Part shown: positions 13,998 through 15,173 of the stretch, one piece after another
Layout: each line of letters begins with the position of its first letter
Numbering within the stretch: the first letter of the stretch is position 1
DNA from: an uncultured Bacteroidota bacterium
GTDB taxonomy: Bacteria > Bacteroidota > Bacteroidia > Chitinophagales > Chitinophagaceae
Direction of reading: 5' to 3'
DNA length: 15,173 bases
Assembly: GCA_946887345.1 (NCBI GenBank)
Contig: CAMPKR010000019.1
Span: forward strand, 1-15,173
Translations under genes and position numbers: made by a program
The notes under the pieces: model-generated
Databases searched by the model: none
Told to the model about the DNA's origin: nothing
The model's input: only the letters and a program-made list of their open reading frames with translations

Positions 13998-15173
13998 TTA
14001 TTGTTTGATTATTTTCTCTGTCCTCTTACTGCCGCTCAGACCTACGACGTTGATAAAATAGACTCCTGCAGGGAGGTGCTCTATATCTACTCGTGGTGAA
14101 CTGCTATTACAGGTTTGATGCAGGACAGGCTGGCCGAGGGTGTTGCAGATGGTTATTTCTTTGAGCGTGTTGCTGCCGGTGATGGTTATTTGTGAGGTTG
14201 CGGGGTTGGGGCTGAGGGTGAAAGTGAGGGGTTTTACTTCATTTACATGCAGCGGCCAGCAGTGGGGGTTGAAGGAGACTTTGCGGATGCGATAGTTCCA
14301 TTGATCAGCTATATAGATATTGCCACAAGAATCTACGGTAACACCAAAGGGGTGATTTACCTGGGCGGAAGTGGAAACTATAAAATCACCGTTGAAACCT
14401 CCTACACCAGTTCCGGCAACCGTATGAATAATCCCTTGATTATCCACCTTGCGTATCCTATCATTCACATAGTCTGCTATGTACAAGTTGCCAAGGTCAT
14501 CAATAGAAATACCCATTGGTGAAATCTGTGCAGAAGTAGCCGGTATTTCATCTCCATTATAGACTGCTACTCCATTGCCCGCTACAGTGGTTATTATTCC
14601 TGACATTATATCAATCTTTCTTACTCTTGAAGCGCACGCCACGTAAATATTACCATATTTGTCGCAACAAATGCTATAGTTTATGGCCAGGCTGGCATTA
14701 ATTGCAAGTCCGCCGTCGCCACTGTCTACACCAACACCATTTCCAGCGATCGTTGAAATATTTCCGTTTGTATCTATGCGCCTAATCCTAGTGAAGCTAT
14801 CTGCGAAATAAAGCGTGCCTAGTTTGTCAAAGCAAATACTTGTAGGTATTACCGTTGCCGAAATAGCAAGTCCACCATCTCCGGTAGAGCCTGAAATTCC
14901 ATTGCCGGCTATAGTTGTTATGATTCCAGTATTGGCATCTATTTTCCTTATCCTGTAATTCTTAAAATCAGGGATGAAGATATTTCCATCCGGGTCTACG
15001 GCAACATCGACGGATAAGTTTAGTTGTGCGACGGCTGCAAGTATATTGTCACCATTGTATCCATTGCTGCCAGTGCCAGCTATAGTATGTATAATACCAT
15101 TCGTATCGATCATTCTCACTCTACTATGCACACTATTGGCGGGCATATAATAATTACCACGTCTATCGAAGAT
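13998..15173 (-). CDS. NHL-repeat secreted protein with T9SS sorting domain (5' end outside window)
   Basis: The frame is open to the right edge, so the first 391 residues seen here are the C-terminal part only; a methionine at 15146 is internal, since the codons before it continue the repeat pattern (DRRGNYYMPANSVHSRVR). Five complete NHL-type blades are visible, each with an I/VAG(T/N)G motif (window residues 32, 89, 143, 198 and 253, spacing 54-57) followed by GNIYIAD...RIRKVD-like strands. They should form a beta-propeller, usually a binding or scaffolding module. A T9SS type A sorting domain ends the protein (about 317-391), with LSPNPATSQITI, CNTLGQ and LPAGVYFINV. It is thus a predicted cell-surface or secreted protein. 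The missing N terminus should contain a signal peptide and further blades. The 88-bp repeat follows directly. Confidence 0.88.
   Translation of the reverse strand: MFDRRGNYYMPANSVHSRVRMIDTNGIIHTIAGTGSNGYNGDNILAAVAQLNLSVDVAVDPDGNIFIPDFKNYRIRKIDANTGIITTIAGNGISGSTGDGGLAISATVIPTSICFDKLGTLYFADSFTRIRRIDTNGNISTIAGNGVGVDSGDGGLAINASLAINYSICCDKYGNIYVACASRVRKIDIMSGIITTVAGNGVAVYNGDEIPATSAQISPMGISIDDLGNLYIADYVNDRIRKVDNQGIIHTVAGTGVGGFNGDFIVSTSAQVNHPFGVTVDSCGNIYIADQWNYRIRKVSFNPHCWPLHVNEVKPLTFTLSPNPATSQITITGSNTLKEITICNTLGQPVLHQTCNSSSPRVDIEHLPAGVYFINVVGLSGSKRTEKIIKQ

Overview
The window looks like chromosomal DNA of a Bacteroidota bacterium, most likely near the Chitinophagales/Sphingobacteriales side. The evidence is three secreted proteins ending in type IX secretion (T9SS) type A sorting domains (LYPNPA/LSPNPA motif), SprB-type repeats in a large surface protein, Bacteroidota-style TAnnTTTG -7 promoter elements, and the near absence of Shine-Dalgarno sequences. 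No rRNA, tRNA, CRISPR array or intact transposase gene was seen.

Positions 1-5600 hold compact housekeeping genes. These are hscB (Fe-S cluster co-chaperone, minus), a divergently transcribed saccharopine dehydrogenase-like oxidoreductase (plus), a TIGR01777-type NAD-dependent epimerase family protein (minus, sharing a CTAG stop palindrome with its neighbour), a 60-residue hypothetical protein followed by a strong terminator-like hairpin (plus), an apparent two-gene operon of an NADPH-dependent FMN reductase family protein and a membrane-anchored metallophosphoesterase (minus), and a six-helix membrane protein (plus).

Positions 5600-13160 are dominated by envelope and surface functions. They comprise a ~1026-residue SprB-repeat adhesin-like T9SS cargo protein, a bestrophin-family anion channel, an outer membrane beta-barrel protein (all minus), a second T9SS cargo protein of unknown function, and a YceI-like lipoprotein (both plus). 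Convergent and tandem genes are separated by clear hairpin terminators.

Positions 13160-13997 are the only long gene-poor stretch and the most unusual part. It contains an AT-rich tandem repeat tract, four 18-bp iterons at a regular ~31-bp pitch that resemble the repeated transposase-binding sites of an insertion sequence end, a non-coding or decayed segment, and two nearly identical 88-bp copies of a two-hairpin element. The second copy lies directly after the stop codon of a third T9SS protein, an NHL-repeat protein whose 5' end runs off the right edge of the window.

No previously undescribed multi-gene system can be demonstrated here. The best leads are the iteron cluster, the duplicated two-hairpin element, the wobble-asymmetric terminator behind the 60-residue gene, and the palindrome in front of the YceI-like gene.
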